Source: Solanum dulcamara (taxonomy: Eukaryota > Streptophyta > Magnoliopsida > Solanales > Solanaceae). Taken from it: 64,000 nucleotides of DNA. The notes beneath the pieces were generated by a model. The model was not told the origin of the DNA. It saw nothing but the letters and a program-made list of their open reading frames with translations, and made no database searches. Positions 60,311-64,000 of this stretch are shown here, one piece after another; position 1 is the first letter of the stretch; the number at the start of each line of letters is the position of its first letter. The translations under genes and the position numbers were made by a program. The stretch lies in contig NC_077238.1 of NCBI RefSeq assembly GCF_947179165.1, positions 37,437,793-37,501,792 on the forward strand, in the 5' to 3' direction.

Positions 60311-61735
60311 TTGGTGGAATTGAAGAAAGTGACTGCCAAAAAAGCCATTGAGCCTTTTTCCCAAATGAGAGATGGTGTGTTGAGATATCAAAGCCGATTG
60401 TGTGTTCCAAATGTTGATGAATTGAAAGATATGATATTGTCCAAGGATCATATTTCACTGTATTTTATACATCTGTATTGCACAAAGATGTATCGATATT
60501 TGAAGGAAGTGTATTAGAGAAATTTTATAGGAAGAGACATTGAAGAATTTGTGGCTAAGTATCCTAACTGTCAACAAGTGAAGGTTGAGCATCAAAAATC
60601 CAAAGTTTTGGCTCAAGATGTAGAGATTTCTACTTGGAAATGGGAAGCCTTGAACATGGACTTCATTACAGGTTTGCCTCGTACTCGTAGGCAACATTAC
60701 TCTATTTGGGTGACTGTTGACCAAATGACTAAGCCAGCTAAATTCCTTCTGATTAAGACTTCATATCCAGTCAAGGACTATGCTAGATTGTAGGTATGAG
60801 AGTTGGTTAAGCTTCATGATGTTCAATTTTCTATAATTTTGGATTGAGGTACTCAATTTACATCCTTGTTTTGGAGATCCTTTCAAAAGGATCTTGGTAC
60901 TCAAGTGAAGCTTAGTACCTCCTGTCACCCATAGACGTACGATCAGGACAAGCAAACTATTCAAAAATTAGTGGAATTTTAAGAGCGTGCATTATGATTT
61001 CAAAGGAAATTAGGATGATCATTTTCCATTAATAGAGTTTTCTTATAATAATAGTTATCACTCTAGCATTGAGATGGATCCATTTAAGGCTTCATATAGT
61101 AAGCGGTGTAGATTACCTATCGATTGGTTCGAGGTTGGAGAAGTTCCTTTGATAGGACCTGAGTTTTTATTTGAGGCCATAAAGAAGGTTAGACTCGTTA
61201 GAGAAAGAAAGAAGATGGCCTAAAGCTGATAAAAGTTCTATTCAGATGTGAGAAGAAGAAGTCTTGAATATTAGGTTAATGACTTGGTTTACTTGAAAAT
61301 CTCACCCATGAAGGGTGAGATGCATTTATGTAAGAAATAAAAGCTAAGTCGAAGCTATGTTGCCCTATATAAGATTTTGAGGCATATTGGTAAGGTGGCG
61401 TATGAGTTGAATTTTCCTTCTGACATGGCATTAGTAAATCTGGTATTTTATGTGTCCTTGTTGAGGAAGTTTATTAGTGATCCTAGATCCATTGTGCCAT
61501 TGGAAAGCATTGAGGTTAAAGAGAGCCTTTAATATAAAGAGGTTTCAATCGAGATTTTGGACCAACAATTTAGAAGGTGGAGAAATAAAGAAATAGCTTC
61601 AGTCATAGTGTTATAGAGGAACCAAGAGGTTGACGGTGCTACTAGGAAGCCGAAGTCGATATGATGTCCCGATATTCTCAACTCTTTCCTTCCTTGCCTA
61701 GTTAAGGTATTTAGTTCCATCATGATCTAACCAAC
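60311..61735 (+). pseudogene. Integrase and chromodomain remnant of element VI
   Basis: The zinc region reads YFIHLYCTKMYRYLKEVY and AKYPNCQQVKVEH; the usual CPNC is YPNC, so one zinc ligand is lost. Core: LNMDFITGLPRTRR (about 60,650), IILD*GTQFTS (TGA at about 60,844), and the block normally reading GQAERTIQ is DKQTIQ, with lysine for the catalytic glutamate (60,950-60,952). After 60,980 the frames are scattered. Traces of ISIEILDQQ and NKEIASVIVL (61,545-61,610) mark the chromodomain. Confidence 0.8.
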
Positions 61736-62655
61736 CCAAATCATGAGTTTAGTTATCCTCAAGAATTCATATGCATTCATATTCATAAAAAAAGTTTTAG
61801 AATCATGTTTTAGCTAGAGATCAAAGATTTCATATTTTATGCTTTATCGAGATGTTTTGCATTCATGTTGCGATGTTATGTTCCTTTTCTATTCTATTCA
61901 TTCTAGTTTGAGTCCAATTCGATGACCAATGATATTTTAAGTCCCCGAAAGTTTGAAAGATGGAAAACTAGAACAAAAGATGAAATTCCTGAAAAATAGA
62001 TCTTTTTGCACTAGGTGGACTTCACGAGACCCATTACAGTCCGTGGAGAGCACCACGGGCCATGCAAATCTATCATGGTCCATCCTTGTCAATTAGGTTT
62101 TATAGGTAAGGACCACGGGGGAAACCATGAGCCATGGTGCATAGCACGGACCATTATGGCTCTCGTAGTGGATGCCACTCTAGGCCTCCTATCTCAGTCA
62201 CTTTTATTACCCATGTTAATGAACCATATTGACCTCCACGGTCAGTTAAGGTCTCCATGCAGGATTTCGTGAAACCATCCCTTCAAACCCTAAGATTTCA
62301 AGACCAAGTCAACCACCATGAATCGTAGTTCCCATAACAGGTAGTGCTGGGTCTCATGGTGGGAAACTTTCCAAAAATGCTTTTTCAGAAATCCAAAGTC
62401 CCTCACCGCGGAGGGGACCACAGACCATGGTAACCTTAATGGTCCATTGTGAATGTCTGTCCTTAATTCCGGATTCAATTTTAATAAGGGTTATTTTAGT
62501 CTTTTCCCTATCCTTCATTAACGAATGTGGGCGGTTTTTTAGGAATAAGTTCCTATATATTAACTACCCTAAAGTCTTCTAACCCTCTCATTCTCAACAT
62601 AATTCCCAAAACCTCAAAACCTTCTCTCGCAAGTTTTCTCCCAAAATATTCTTCT
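61736..62655 (+). repeat. LTR-like 3' flank of element VI
   Basis: No coding sequence. From 62,020 to 62,450 short motifs with CCACGG, CCATGG, CCGTGG and GGACCAT alternate in both orientations, as near the starts of other LTRs here. A TATA-like CCTATATATTAAC lies near 62,552, followed by a CT-rich block (CTCTCATTCTCAAC). I take this as the U3-R part of a plus-strand LTR. The LTR end is missing: RNase H coding sequence of another element begins near 62,660. Confidence 0.58.
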
Positions 62656-64000
62656 CCATCAAGTAATGGATACACTACCTCTATGGTGTCCATGTTGATG
62701 TTTTCACCGATCAAAAGAGTATGCAATATGTGTTTACTCAAAAAGTCTTGAATTTTCGACAAAAGAGATAACTTGAACTGTTGAAAGATTATAATATTAG
62801 TGTGTTGTACGACCAGGGTAGGCTAAAGTAGTTGCTGACACTCTATAAGCAGTGTTACTCATGTTGAGGATAACAAGAAAGAGTTAGTTTGAGATATATA
62901 ATTATTAGCTCGGTTGGTTGTTCGATTGGTTGATTCCAAAGATAGTAGTATTATTACACAAAATGGAACTGAATCGTCTCTTATGGTAGATGTAAAAGAA
63001 AAATAAAATAATGATCCCACTTTGGTTAAATTAAAGAAAACAGTTGCCAAAAACGCCATTGAGGCTTTCTCCCAAGGAAGAGATGGTGTTTTGAGATATC
63101 AAGGCTGATTGTACATGTCAAATGTTGATGACTTGGGAAATATGCTATTGTCCGAGACTCATAGCTTGGGTTATTCTACTGATCCTAGTTTTAGAAAGAT
63201 GTGTCTAGACTTGAGGGAGGTGTATTGGTGGAATGGCATGAAAAGAGATATTGCAGAATTTGTGGCTAACTATCCGAATTGTCTCCAAGTTAAAGTTGAG
63301 CATCATAAACTAGTAGGTTTGGCTAAAAACATTGAGATTCCTACTTGGAAGTGGGAAGATTGAAATATGGACTTTGTTACGGGTTTACCTTATACTCGTA
63401 GGCAGCATGATCCTATTTGGGCGATTGTTGATCGAATGACTAAGTTGACTCATTTTCTCCTAGTTAGGACCTCATACTCAGCCAAGGACTATGCTAGATA
63501 ATATATCCGAGAGTTGGTCAAGCTTTATGGAGTTTCATTGTCTATCATTTCTGATAGAGGTACTCAGTTTACATCCCAGTTTTGGAAATCATTCGAAAAG
63601 GGTCTTGGTACCCAAGTAAAGTTTAGTATAACTTTCCATCAACAAAATGATGGTTAGGCTGAACGCACTATTTAGTTCTTAGATTCAGTTTACTTGAAAA
63701 TTTCACCCATGAAGGATGCAATGTGTTATCGTAAGAAAGGGAAGCTAAGTCCCTGTTATGTTGGCCCATATCAGATTTTGATGCAAATTGGTAAGGTTGC
63801 CTATGAGTTAGATTTTCCTTCAGATTTGGCATCAATGCATCAGGTGTTCCATATGTCATTATTGAGAAAGTTTATTGGAGAGCCTAGACCCATTCTGCCA
63901 TTGAACAACATTGAGGTCCAGGAGAGTCTTTCATATGAAGAGGTCCCAATTGAGATTTTGGACAGTTTAGTTAAAGTCTTATGGAGGAACCAAGAGGTTG
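62656..64000 (+). mobile_element. Ty3/Gypsy chromovirus remnant, element VII, runs off the window
   Basis: Plus-strand coding starts inside RNase H (CYGVHVDVFTDQ-like, 62,670-62,710), passes the tether, integrase and the start of a chromodomain region, and runs off the window at 64,000. The 5' part of the element is missing; it abuts LTR-like sequence. Sequence is closer to intact in the integrase C-terminal part than in element VI. Confidence 0.83.
62656..64000 (+). pseudogene. RNase H-integrase remnant of element VII with internal integrase deletion
   Basis: The zinc region (63,145-63,310) reads HSLGYSTDPSFRKM and VANYPNCLQVKVEH: the second histidine is aspartate and CPNC is YPNC. Catalytic positions NMDFVTGLPYT (about 63,367), IISDRGTQFTSQFW (about 63,545) and AERTI (about 63,660) remain, with stops between. 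Right after AERTI the frame jumps to DSVYLKISPMKDAM (about 63,683), so about 0.3 kb of integrase is missing. GPYQILMQIGKVAYELDFPS and FHMSLLRKFIGEPRP follow. Near 63,958 ILDSLVKVLWRNQEV lacks the RLRNKEVAS part. Confidence 0.82.

Larger units (their letters stand above)
59050..61735 (+). mobile_element. Ty3/Gypsy chromovirus remnant, element VI
   Basis: Plus-strand reverse transcriptase, RNase H, integrase and a worn chromodomain in the usual order. Gag, protease and the reverse transcriptase N-terminus are missing. The 3' flank (61,736-62,655) is LTR-like. Frame changes and stops are frequent, most of all in the integrase half. It resembles element I in domain sequence, which suggests the same broad clade. 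Confidence 0.84.

Overview
This window looks like nuclear plant DNA, most probably heterochromatic sequence from a eudicot of the nightshade type (family-level inference from repeat style only). I see no host protein-coding gene. Almost everything I can identify is retrotransposon-derived: Ty3/Gypsy elements with C-terminal chromodomain remnants (chromoviruses) and primer-binding sites resembling the 3' end of initiator tRNA-Met, two L1-type LINEs, solo LTRs, a plastid psbD fragment and a 5S rRNA-derived segment. All coding regions are broken.

Layout. 1-12,120: two minus-strand Gypsy remnants (880-5,385 and 6,050-9,679) between LTR copies of one family that face each other (1-879 minus; 9,674-11,669 plus), the second followed by a primer-binding site and a gag start. 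The reverse transcriptase of the second remnant holds a ~310-bp insert with plastid psbD. 12,321-28,790: a direct tandem duplication of ~8.2 kb (copy A 12,321-20,500; copy B from 20,505). Each copy holds a minus-strand Gypsy remnant whose reverse transcriptase is split inside its catalytic motif by a ~2.3-kb solo LTR. The copies differ by roughly 7-10% in the stretches compared, except for 1,778 bp that I read as identical. 28,791-30,020: remaining gag and primer-binding site of that element, interrupted by a 5.4-kb LINE (30,021-35,440) with an 8-bp target duplication.

35,571-42,805: a plus-strand Gypsy element truncated at its 3' side, its gag/protease split by a 1,856-bp solo LTR with a perfect TTATC duplication. 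42,806-48,818: LTR-like minus-strand pieces, the 5' half of a second LINE (minus), and a degenerate 29-bp minisatellite. 48,819-58,168: the only structurally complete element, a minus-strand LTR retrotransposon with both LTRs, polypurine tract, primer-binding site and a perfect CTATA duplication; only integrase and chromodomain traces remain inside, plus 5S rRNA-like sequence with Pol III control boxes. 58,169-64,000: two further plus-strand chromovirus remnants, the second running off the window.

No set of genes here works as a pathway. The window records nested insertion, duplication, deletion and probable methylation-linked C-to-T decay. I found no convincing new biological system. The items most worth checking are the 5S-like segment, the plastid insert, the perfectly conserved tract inside an old duplication, and the sequence-palindrome clusters in the LTRs.
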